Origin: Thermohalobaculum sp039805905
Lineage (GTDB): Bacteria > Pseudomonadota > Alphaproteobacteria > Rhodobacterales > Rhodobacteraceae
Direction of reading: 5' to 3'
Assembly (NCBI GenBank): GCA_039805905.1
Contig: JBDIVM010000009.1
Location: 124,001 to 188,000 of the forward strand
DNA: 64,000 nt
Below the pieces are notes generated by a model that worked only from the letters and a program-made list of their open reading frames with translations, was not told where the DNA came from and did not search any database. Both the position numbers and the translations under genes were made by a program. Shown here one piece after another: positions 41,895 through 48,920 of this stretch (its first letter is position 1; each line of letters starts with the position of its first letter).

Positions 41895-44329
41895 GCCTTC
41901 AGCCTCGCGTTCTCCGGGTCCCAGAGCGGCCGGTCGGGCTGGACGGTCGCCCGGTAACGCTCGCCGTAGATCTCCACCTCGAGCCCGGTGCCGGGCGCGG
42001 TGCAGTCGGCGCGCAGCATCCCCAGGGCGACGGACTTGCCGACGCGGTAGCCCCAGGCGCCGGAGGTGGTCTCGCCCACTACCTGCCCGTCCTTCCAGAG
42101 GGTCGACATGTAGGGCGCGTCGCACGCGCCCGCCTCGACGATCAACATCGCGAAGCGCTTCCCGACGCCGCGCTGCTTCTCGGCCATGAGCGCCGCCTTG
42201 CCGGGGAAGTCCTGCGGCTTGTCGAGCTTCACGAAGCGATCGAGCCCACCCTGGAGCAGCGTGTAGTCGGTGGAGAGATCGCCCTTCCACGCGCGGTAGC
42301 CCTTCTCGATGCGCAAGCTGTCCAGCGCGAACATGCCGAAGGGCTTGGCCCCCGCGGCTAGGATCGCGTCGTAGATCGCCGGAATCTCGGCGTTGGCCGC
42401 ATGGACCTCCCAGCCGAGCTCGCCGGCGAAGCTCACGCGCGCCAGCGCCGCCGGGCGTCCGGCAACCCGCGCCGTCTGGTGGCTGAGCCAGGGCAGCGTC
42501 AGGTCGGCATCGCTCAGCCGGGCAAAGAGCTCCCGCGCCTTCGGCCCGGTGACGATCAGGGTCGAGTATTCGTCGCTGTGGTCGGTGAGGCGGATCGCGC
42601 CGCCTTCCGGCAGGTGCCGCTCCAGCCATTCGCGGTCGTGCTGGCGCGCGGTCGCGGCGGTGATCAGGGTGAAGCGGTCGTCGCCGTGGCACAGCACCGA
42701 CATCTCGGTCATGATCCGGCCGCGATGGTCCGGGAAGTAGGCGAGGCTAACCCGGCCCGGCTTCGGCAGCCCGCCCGCGATCAGGCCCAGGAGCCAGTCG
42801 GCCGCGCGCGCGCCCGAGATGTCGAAGCGCGAGAAGCCCGGCAGGTCGAGCACGCCAACCGCGTCGCGCACGGCCTCGCATTCCTCGCGGATGCGCGGTT
42901 CCCAGGGGCCGGCGCGGCCCCAGGTTTCGGTCGCCACTTCCGAGGTGTCGTCGCCCGGCTTGGCGAACCAGTTGGCCCGCTCCCAGCCGCCATAGGCGCC
43001 GAACTGGCCGCCGAGTGCCGCGACCCGGCCATGCACGGGCGAGACCTTGCAGGGCCGCCCCGCCGGCCAGGCATGGCGCGGGAAGTGCATCGCATATTCG
43101 TGGCCATAGGTCTCGAGCGCCTTGGCCAGCGTGTAGCGCTGGTCAGCCCACGGGCCGAAGCGGCGGGGGTCGCAGGACCACATGTCCCATTCGGTGCCGC
43201 CCTCCGTCACCCATTCGGCCAGCACCTTGCCGGCCCCGCCCGCCTGGGCGATGCCGAAGGTGAAGACGCAGGCCTCGAAGGCATCCGGCACGCCGGGCAT
43301 CGGGCCGATCAGCGGGTTGCCGTCGGGCGCATAGGGGATCGGCCCGTTGATCACCTTGTTGATCCCGGCCTTCGCCAGGACCGGGATGCGGGCCAGCGCA
43401 TCCTCGAGATACCACTCCAGCCGGTCGAGATCGTCCGGGTAGAGTTGGAACGAGAAGTCCTCGGGCATCGGGTCGCCGGGCGTGACCCAGTGCGCCCGGC
43501 ACCGGCGCTCGTAGGGGCCGAGGTTGAAGCCGAACTTCTCCTGCCGGAGGTAGTAGGAGCTGTCCACGTCGCGCAGCAGCGGCAGCTTGCGGCCTTCCGA
43601 CTCGGACCAGGCCTTCACCTCGGGCACTTCCTCGAAGAGGATGTACTGGTGGCTCATCGCCACCATCGGAATCTCGCGGCCGAACAGCTTGCCGACCTCG
43701 CGGGCGCGGTAGCCGGCAGCGTTGACCACATACTGGCAGCGGATCGCGCCCTGCCCTGTCTCGACCACCCATTCGCCCTTGTCGCGACGCAAACCGGTGA
43801 CCGGGCAGAAGCGGATGATCTTCGCCCCATTGTCGCGCGCCCCCTTGGCCAGCGCCTGGGTCAGCTGCGCCGGGTCGATGTCGCCGTCATAGGGGTCGTA
43901 GAGCGCGCCCTCGAGGTCGTGGAGTTCGACGAAGGGATAGCGCTGCTTCAGGTCGCCCGGCCCCATCACGTCGATGTCCATGCCCTGGTAGCGACCCATG
44001 CCCTTCACCCGCTCGAACTCCTGCATCCGCTCGCGGCTGTGGGCGAGGCGCACCGATCCGGTGACATGGTAGTTCATCGGGTAGTCGACCGCCTTCGCCA
44101 GCCCGCGATAGAGCTCGGTAGAGTAGCGCTGCATGTTCATGACCGACCACGCGGCCGAGAAGGTCGGCACGTTCCCGGCCGCATGCCAGGTGGAGCCCGA
44201 GGTCAGCTCGTTCTTCTCCAAGAGCAGGACGTCGGTCCAGCCCTTGAGGCACAGATGATAGAGCGCCGAGCAGCCCACCGCGCCGCCGCCGATGATCACC
44301 ACGCGGGCCGTTGTCGGGAAATCTGCCAT
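41891..44329 (-). CDS. Dimethylglycine/sarcosine dehydrogenase-like flavoprotein 1 (FAD + GcvT domains)
   Basis: The 812-residue protein has the same layout as flavoprotein 2: FAD motif VVIIGGGAVGCSALYHLC, SGSTWHAAGN with His49 for probable covalent FAD, a substrate/FAO_M region, and a C-terminal GcvT domain (GELGWEVHAANAE, KGYRAWKGDLSTDYT). The two paralogs are clearly diverged, so they probably act on successive N-methylated substrates. It is the first enzyme gene after the XRE-cupin regulator, 22 bases downstream. Confidence 0.85.
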   Translation of the reverse strand: MADFPTTARVVIIGGGAVGCSALYHLCLKGWTDVLLLEKNELTSGSTWHAAGNVPTFSAAWSVMNMQRYSTELYRGLAKAVDYPMNYHVTGSVRLAHSRERMQEFERVKGMGRYQGMDIDVMGPGDLKQRYPFVELHDLEGALYDPYDGDIDPAQLTQALAKGARDNGAKIIRFCPVTGLRRDKGEWVVETGQGAIRCQYVVNAAGYRAREVGKLFGREIPMVAMSHQYILFEEVPEVKAWSESEGRKLPLLRDVDSSYYLRQEKFGFNLGPYERRCRAHWVTPGDPMPEDFSFQLYPDDLDRLEWYLEDALARIPVLAKAGINKVINGPIPYAPDGNPLIGPMPGVPDAFEACVFTFGIAQAGGAGKVLAEWVTEGGTEWDMWSCDPRRFGPWADQRYTLAKALETYGHEYAMHFPRHAWPAGRPCKVSPVHGRVAALGGQFGAYGGWERANWFAKPGDDTSEVATETWGRAGPWEPRIREECEAVRDAVGVLDLPGFSRFDISGARAADWLLGLIAGGLPKPGRVSLAYFPDHRGRIMTEMSVLCHGDDRFTLITAATARQHDREWLERHLPEGGAIRLTDHSDEYSTLIVTGPKARELFARLSDADLTLPWLSHQTARVAGRPAALARVSFAGELGWEVHAANAEIPAIYDAILAAGAKPFGMFALDSLRIEKGYRAWKGDLSTDYTLLQGGLDRFVKLDKPQDFPGKAALMAEKQRGVGKRFAMLIVEAGACDAPYMSTLWKDGQVVGETTSGAWGYRVGKSVALGMLRADCTAPGTGLEVEIYGERYRATVQPDRPLWDPENARLKA

Positions 44330-44351
44330 CGCTTTCTCCTCGGTCGTCGCC

Positions 44352-44954
44352 TCAATAGACCGGCGGCGCAATCACCCAGATCGCGACCGCCGGTTCGGTG
44401 CCGGAGTTACGCCAGCGGTAGCGCTCGCCGCGAAAGCGGAAGCTGTCGCCGGGCTTCAGGTGGAAATGCCGCTCGCCGATCCACATCTCGAGCTCGCCGG
44501 CGACCAGGTAGCCGGCCTCCTCGGTGGGCCGGACCATGTACTCGGTGCGCTCGGCTCCGGGGTCGAACACCGAGCGCAGGATCTCGAACGTGCCGGAAAG
44601 GTCGGGAGAGAGAAGTTGCTCGGTCAGCCCCTCGGCCGCCGAGCCCAGCGAGCGGCGGGCGTTCCGGCGCACCACGTAGCCCCGCTCATGCGCGGGGGCC
44701 TCGGCCCGGCCGAAGAACAGCGACAGCGGCTGGTCCAGCGCCGAGGCGAGGCGGCGGAGATCCGAGATGGTCGGCTCGGCGAGGTCGCGCTCGACCTGAC
44801 TCAGCCAGCCGACCGAGCGGCCGACCCTCAGCGCGAGCCCGGCCAGCGTCAGTCCGCGCGCCTTCCGGAGTGCCCGGAGATCGGCGCCGACGCCCCGGGC
44901 TCGCTCCGGACCTCCGGGGCTTTCCGCGGTCGCGATCCGGGCGGTCTCCTGCAT
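44352..44954 (-). CDS. XRE-family regulator with C-terminal cupin domain
   Basis: The 200-residue protein has an N-terminal helix-turn-helix (LRALRKARGLTLAGLALRVG, then SVGWLSQVERDLAEPTISDL) and a C-terminal cupin sensor domain (EEAGYLVAGELEMWIGERHF, LKPGDSFRF). This type usually represses the adjacent catabolic operon and binds its substrate. The ATG at 44954 is preferred; an in-frame start at 45041 would include an inverted repeat and 29 low-complexity residues. It heads the betaine-type operon. Confidence 0.85.
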   Translation of the reverse strand: MQETARIATAESPGGPERARGVGADLRALRKARGLTLAGLALRVGRSVGWLSQVERDLAEPTISDLRRLASALDQPLSLFFGRAEAPAHERGYVVRRNARRSLGSAAEGLTEQLLSPDLSGTFEILRSVFDPGAERTEYMVRPTEEAGYLVAGELEMWIGERHFHLKPGDSFRFRGERYRWRNSGTEPAVAIWVIAPPVY

Positions 44955-45007
44955 CCTGTGGCGTCTCCCGACGATTCCCCGGCCGGCAGTCTCCGGGTGC
45001 CGTTCGC

Positions 45008-45032
45008 GTGAAAATTTCGCTGGATTTTTCAC
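45008..45032. promoter_or_regulatory. Inverted repeat, candidate operator of the XRE-cupin regulator
   Basis: GTGAAAA (45008-45014) and TTTTCAC (45026-45032) are reverse complements with an 11-base spacer. The element is 54 bases upstream of the regulator start, in the divergent gap to the small membrane protein gene. It is the only AT-rich dyad in the gap. Confidence 0.4.
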
Positions 45033-45165
45033 CGACGTCATGCCCGAAAGCGCCGTGATCGGCGCCGGAGATGTCGTTTTTGCCCCATCGAGCGCCCGCG
45101 CGGCGAAGCTGCCGGCGCCGCGGCGCGGCGCTTACATCACCGGCGCTCCTGGGCTAGGAGGGGGG

Positions 45166-45498
45166 ATGCACGCACTCTGGAAGGCGCCCGTCGCCTGGTT
45201 CGTCCTCTTCAACCTGATCGCCGTCCCGTTCATCGGGCGGGCGCTCTGGATGGTCATGTTCCGGCTCAACGCCGCCGATGCCCAGCTTGCCGCCGTTGCC
45301 GTGTCCCTCGCAGGCGCGCTCGGCATCCTGGCGGCGAATGCGATCCTGACCGCGCAGGCAACCCGGGCGGGGCTGCCGCACAAGGGCCGGATGGCGATGT
45401 GGCTGGTCACCGGCGGAACCTTCGCGGTGACGGTCGGATTCGGCGTCTTCTCGCCGATCGAACTGGTGCTGGGGCTGCTGCGCATGGCGGCGGGCTGA
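45166..45498 (+). CDS. Small membrane protein of unknown function
   Basis: The 110-residue protein has about three hydrophobic helices (VAWFVLFNLIAVPFIGRALW, AAVAVSLAGALGILAANAIL and WLVTGGTFAVTVGFGVF). I do not recognise the family. An AGGAGGGGGG stretch directly before the ATG at 45166 supports this start over the open frame upstream. It diverges from the XRE-cupin regulator and converges with the metZ-type gene over 10 bases. Confidence 0.6.
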   Translation: MHALWKAPVAWFVLFNLIAVPFIGRALWMVMFRLNAADAQLAAVAVSLAGALGILAANAILTAQATRAGLPHKGRMAMWLVTGGTFAVTVGFGVFSPIELVLGLLRMAAG

Positions 45499-45508
45499 GG
45501 CACCCGCC

Positions 45509-46726
45509 TTACAGTACGGCGTCGAGGTCGCGGATCAGATCGTCCGCGTCCTCGAGCCCGACCGAGAGCCGGAAGATGCCGGGCCCCGCCCACTCGCGGT
45601 AGGCGCCGGCCTGCGCGCCTTCGAGACGGAACGAGTTCCGGATCATCGCCTCGGTCGGCATCCAGCAGACGAGGCTCCGGTGGTGCCCGAGCGACACCGC
45701 GAAATGGATGATGCCGAGCTTCGCGCCCATTCGTTCGGCCGCCGCCAGCCCGTCCGCCTCCGAGCCCTTGAGCTGGAACGACATCATGCCGGAGAAGTTC
45801 TTCATCTGGCGGCGCGCCAGCTCGTGCTGCGGGTGGCTCTGGAGCCCGGGATAGTTGACCCGCGCCACGCGGGGGTCGGCGTCGAGCCAGCGCGCGACCG
45901 CCAGCGCCGTTTCCTCATGCGCCTTCATCCTCAGCGGCAGGGTGGCCGCGCCGCGGGCGATGAGCCAGGCGTTGAAGGGGCTCATCACGCCGCCATAATG
46001 CACGATCGCCTCCGAGACCAGCGGCCGGATCAGCTCGGCCCTGCCGCAGACGATGCCCCCGACCGCGTCGCCGTGGCCGCCGATATATTTCGTCGCCGAG
46101 TGCATCACGTAGTCCGCCCCCAGTGCCAGCGGGTTGCAGCCGACCGGGCTCGCGAAGGTGTTGTCGACCGCGAGCCGGGCGCCGGCCGCATGGGCGATCT
46201 TCGCCGCCGCCGCGATGTCGGTCAGGCGCAGCAGCGGGTTGCAGGGCGTGTCGATGAAGACGAGCCTCGTATCGCTCCGCATCGCCGCTTCCAATGCGCC
46301 GAGGTCCGAGGTGTCGACCTTGGTAACCGCGATCCCCATCCGGGGCAGCGTGTCGCGGGTGAGCTCGGCGATGCCGGCATAGGCGACATCCGAGAGCACC
46401 AGGTGGTCGCCCTGCGAGAGCCCGGCGAACAGGATGGCACTCGCCGCCGCCATGCCCGAGGCGAAGGCGCTGGCGGCCTCGGCGCCCTCCAGCGCCGCCA
46501 CCTTCTGCTCGAGCTGGCGCACGGTCGGGTTGGCCCAGCGGGTGTAGACGTATGGGCTCTCCTCGGTCAGCTCGTAGGCCGAGAACCCCTCGGGCTTCTC
46601 GGTCACATAGGTCGAGGACATGACGATGTTCGGGCTCGAGGCCCCGGTGGCCGGATCGGGCCGCTCGCCGGCATGGATCGCCAGGGTCCGGGGGCCGACC
46701 GCCCCTATGTCGAGATTGTGCGCCAT
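45509..46726 (-). CDS. Cys/Met-metabolism PLP enzyme (O-succinylhomoserine sulfhydrylase or methionine gamma-lyase type)
   Basis: The 405-residue protein is a fold-type I PLP enzyme of the trans-sulfuration family. The PLP lysine lies in MHSATKYIGGHGD, with YTRWANPTVRQLE at the N-terminus and VDNTFASPVGCNPLALGAD before the lysine. Family members include MetZ, cystathionine gamma-synthase and methionine gamma-lyase. MetZ is common in alphaproteobacteria, but a methionine gamma-lyase cannot be excluded. It converges with the small membrane protein gene. Confidence 0.83.
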   Translation of the reverse strand: MAHNLDIGAVGPRTLAIHAGERPDPATGASSPNIVMSSTYVTEKPEGFSAYELTEESPYVYTRWANPTVRQLEQKVAALEGAEAASAFASGMAAASAILFAGLSQGDHLVLSDVAYAGIAELTRDTLPRMGIAVTKVDTSDLGALEAAMRSDTRLVFIDTPCNPLLRLTDIAAAAKIAHAAGARLAVDNTFASPVGCNPLALGADYVMHSATKYIGGHGDAVGGIVCGRAELIRPLVSEAIVHYGGVMSPFNAWLIARGAATLPLRMKAHEETALAVARWLDADPRVARVNYPGLQSHPQHELARRQMKNFSGMMSFQLKGSEADGLAAAERMGAKLGIIHFAVSLGHHRSLVCWMPTEAMIRNSFRLEGAQAGAYREWAGPGIFRLSVGLEDADDLIRDLDAVL

Positions 46727-46817
46727 GCCTGCCTCCGTGTCTCCGACTCGGGAGGCCGAGCCTGACGGGATCGGCGCCGGCGTCAAGGGCACCCGGGTGC
46801 GGCGGACCGCAGCGGCG

Positions 46818-47294
46818 CTACCTGCCGGCCGCGCCGCGCCACCTCAGATTGTCGAGCGCCCAGGCATCCTGCGGCCGGAAGGCGATCAGCAGCAGGCAGG
46901 CGGCGAAGGTGATGCTCGTCGGGTAGAACACATGCGAGTTGAACACGATGCGGTCGACCCCGCTGATGTACCAGCGGTAGGGGTCGACGATCGCCCACCA
47001 GACGCTGGCCGCGGTGGCGCCGTTGATGGCCGCCTGCAGCGGCAGCAGCAGCTTGCGCCAGAGTCCGGCGACGCAGAGGGCGCCGATCAGCACCTCGCCG
47101 GCACCGGCGCCAAGACTGGCTGCGGTCCGCACGACGCCATCCAGCCCGGCAACGTCGCGGATCATGAACGGCACGTTGCCGGTGACGATCTTGTTGAGCC
47201 CGACCCATACCAGCAGGAATCCGGTGGTCACGCGCAGCGTGAGAAGCGTCAGCTTCTGCGCCCAGGCGGAGGTGACGAGACGATCCGGACTCAT
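46818..47294 (-). CDS. DoxX-like membrane protein
   Basis: The 158-residue protein has four hydrophobic helices, including LLTLRVTTGFLLVWVGLNKI and GAGEVLIGALCVAGLW, in the arrangement of DoxX-like proteins. Its function is not known. The last helix is followed by a short polar tail. It diverges from the aroQ-like gene over 143 GC-rich bases with no clear promoter match. Confidence 0.65.
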   Translation of the reverse strand: MSPDRLVTSAWAQKLTLLTLRVTTGFLLVWVGLNKIVTGNVPFMIRDVAGLDGVVRTAASLGAGAGEVLIGALCVAGLWRKLLLPLQAAINGATAASVWWAIVDPYRWYISGVDRIVFNSHVFYPTSITFAACLLLIAFRPQDAWALDNLRWRGAAGR

Positions 47295-47437
47295 GCGGGA
47301 CTCCCCCCTTGCCCGGCGCAATCCTGCATCGCGGAAACGGCGCGGGACAAGCCGGAAAACGCCGCGGGACGCGGGCGGTTGCCGCGGCGGCCGCGCCGCG
47401 GCTAGGGTCGGAACCGGCAATCCGGCGGAGGGCGGCA

Positions 47438-47920
47438 ATGGCGGCGCGCATCTGGATACTGAACGGGCCGAACCTGAACCTGCTCGGCGAGCGGGAGCCC
47501 GAGATCTATGGCACGACGACGCTCGCCGCCATCGAGGCCGGCTGCCGAAGCCTCGCCGGGACGCTCGGCATCGGGCTCGACTTCCGCCAGAGCAACCATG
47601 AGGGCGTTCTGGTCGACTGGATCCAGGAGGCCCGGGATGACGCCGACGCGCTGGTCATCAACCCGGCCGGCTGCTCGTTCCACTCGGTGCCGGTGCTGGA
47701 CGCGCTCCGGATGTTCCCCCGCCCGATCATCGAGCTCCACATCTCGAACATCCACGCCCGCGACGCGCAGCACCGCAACTCGATCCTCTCGCCCGCGGCG
47801 ACCGCGGTGATCTGTGGCGCGGGGGTCTATGGCTATATCCTTGCCACGCTGGCCGCGGCCCGGATGAGCGGCGCGATGCCCGATGGGGTCCCGGAGCTGC
47901 TCCACACCGGGCCGGCCTGA
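47438..47920 (+). CDS. Type II 3-dehydroquinate dehydratase-like protein with atypical active site
   Basis: The 160-residue protein has the type II dehydroquinase fold: ILNGPNLNLLGEREPEIYG with Arg19 and Tyr24, FRQSNHEGVL, INPAG at 74-78 and ELHISNIHAR with His101. These match the catalytic residues by standard numbering. Two substrate-binding positions differ: position 81 is Phe (usually His) with His82 beside it, and position 112 is His (usually Arg) with Arg113 beside it. It may be a paralog acting on another substrate rather than the shikimate-pathway AroQ. No shikimate genes are adjacent. Confidence 0.75.
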   Translation: MAARIWILNGPNLNLLGEREPEIYGTTTLAAIEAGCRSLAGTLGIGLDFRQSNHEGVLVDWIQEARDDADALVINPAGCSFHSVPVLDALRMFPRPIIELHISNIHARDAQHRNSILSPAATAVICGAGVYGYILATLAAARMSGAMPDGVPELLHTGPA

Positions 47921-47931
47921 TCCGGCTCGCG

Positions 47932-48333
47932 TCAGAGGCGGTTCGCCACCTCGACGAGATTACCGTCCGGATCGCGGAAGTAGATCGAGATCAGCGGCCC
48001 CGTGGCGCCGGTCCGCGCGACCGGTCCCTCGATCACCTCAACCCCCTCGGCCGCCAGATGCGCCGCGACCTCGGCCACCGGCACGTCCGAAAGCAGGCAG
48101 AAGTCGCCCGAGCCGGCGGCCGCGACCCGCGCCTTCGGCTCGAACTCGGCACCCTTCTGGTGGAGGTTGATCTTCTGGCCGCCGAACTTCAGCGCCCGCC
48201 GGCCGGCGGCGAAGGTCTCGGCCTCCATGCCCAGCGCGCGGGTGTAGAAGTCGATCGTGGCCGCGACATCGGCGCAGGTCAGGACGAAGTGGTCGATCGC
48301 CCGGACCAGCGGCCGCGTCGCAGCGGCGGTCAC
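47932..48333 (-). CDS. VOC-family (glyoxalase/dioxygenase-like) protein
   Basis: The 133-residue protein contains one or two betaalphabetabetabeta modules: IDHFVLTCADVAATIDFYTR, then GPLISIYFRDPDGNLVEVAN at the end, with metal-ligand candidates in the His of DHF and the final Glu. The specific reaction is unknown. The start is a GTG at 48333 that overlaps the TGA of the upstream gene (GTGA), so the two are cotranslated. Confidence 0.8.
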   Translation of the reverse strand: MTAAATRPLVRAIDHFVLTCADVAATIDFYTRALGMEAETFAAGRRALKFGGQKINLHQKGAEFEPKARVAAAGSGDFCLLSDVPVAEVAAHLAAEGVEVIEGPVARTGATGPLISIYFRDPDGNLVEVANRL

Positions 48334-48680
48334 TCTCCGGCCATCCCCAGCAGGCCCTTACGGGCCGGCCGCACGAAGTCCGCCGCAATCTCGCGACTGG
48401 CAGCGTCGTGCTTGAACTCGTAGCCTGCGAGCCCGTCGCGCGCCCAGGCGAAGACCACCAGCCGGCGGGCGATTCGCTCGTCGCCGAGCATGATGTCCAC
48501 ATAGCCGCGCAGATGCGGCAGGTCATCGGCCGCGATGACAAAGCCGTGGGCACTCAACTCCAAGATGCGGTGTTCCCGCTCTCCTGCAACCGCAAGATGA
48601 CGGGTCCGCGCCCGGCGACTCCGGTTCCGGTCGCGGGCGATTTCGGAGAGCACATCTCCGGGCAGGACGCATTCCATCAC
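48330..48680 (-). CDS. Conserved hypothetical protein, weakly PilZ-like
   Basis: The 116-residue protein has a run RILELSAHGFVIAADDLP, then GYVDIMLGDERIARRLVVFA and GYEFKHD that recalls a PilZ-like beta barrel, but the RxxxR and DxSxxG c-di-GMP motifs are not clearly met. No function can be assigned. It is coupled by overlap to the VOC gene. A short AT-rich stretch lies upstream (48700-48755), between this gene and carB, and may hold its promoter. Confidence 0.5.
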   Translation of the reverse strand: MMECVLPGDVLSEIARDRNRSRRARTRHLAVAGEREHRILELSAHGFVIAADDLPHLRGYVDIMLGDERIARRLVVFAWARDGLAGYEFKHDAASREIAADFVRPARKGLLGMAGE

Positions 48681-48826
48681 GCAAGACTCCCCTGGGCCTG
48701 AGAAGTATGAATGCGAATGTAGAAAATAAAAGCATTATTCTTCCTATGGTTGCATGACAGAACGGTTACGCTTTCCGGCCGCCCCCGGCGGGGGCGACGG
48801 CCCGCAGCGGTGCCGCAACCGGTTCC

Positions 48827-48854
48827 TTGCTCTCGCCCACAGGATCGCTATAAC
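48827..48854 (+). promoter_or_regulatory. Sigma70-type promoter before carB
   Basis: TTGCTC (48827-48832) and TATAAC (48849-48854) are spaced by 16 bases. The predicted start near 48861 leaves a leader of about 60 bases before the carB ATG. Confidence 0.5.
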
Positions 48855-48920
48855 GCACCCGGCCCGCCCGCCGGAGGACGCCCCGCCGACGCCGCGCCCG
48901 CGCCGAAGCGAGACCCCGAG

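Noticed and set aside
42401..45058. An 885-codon plus-strand frame opposite the DMGDH-like gene and the regulator
   Set aside because: Low-complexity translation typical of the antisense of GC-rich genes; the minus strand explains the region fully.
46727..46817. SAM-II riboswitch before the metZ-type gene
   Set aside because: Such riboswitches are common before metZ in alphaproteobacteria, but the 91-base gap lacks the conserved pseudoknot sequences.
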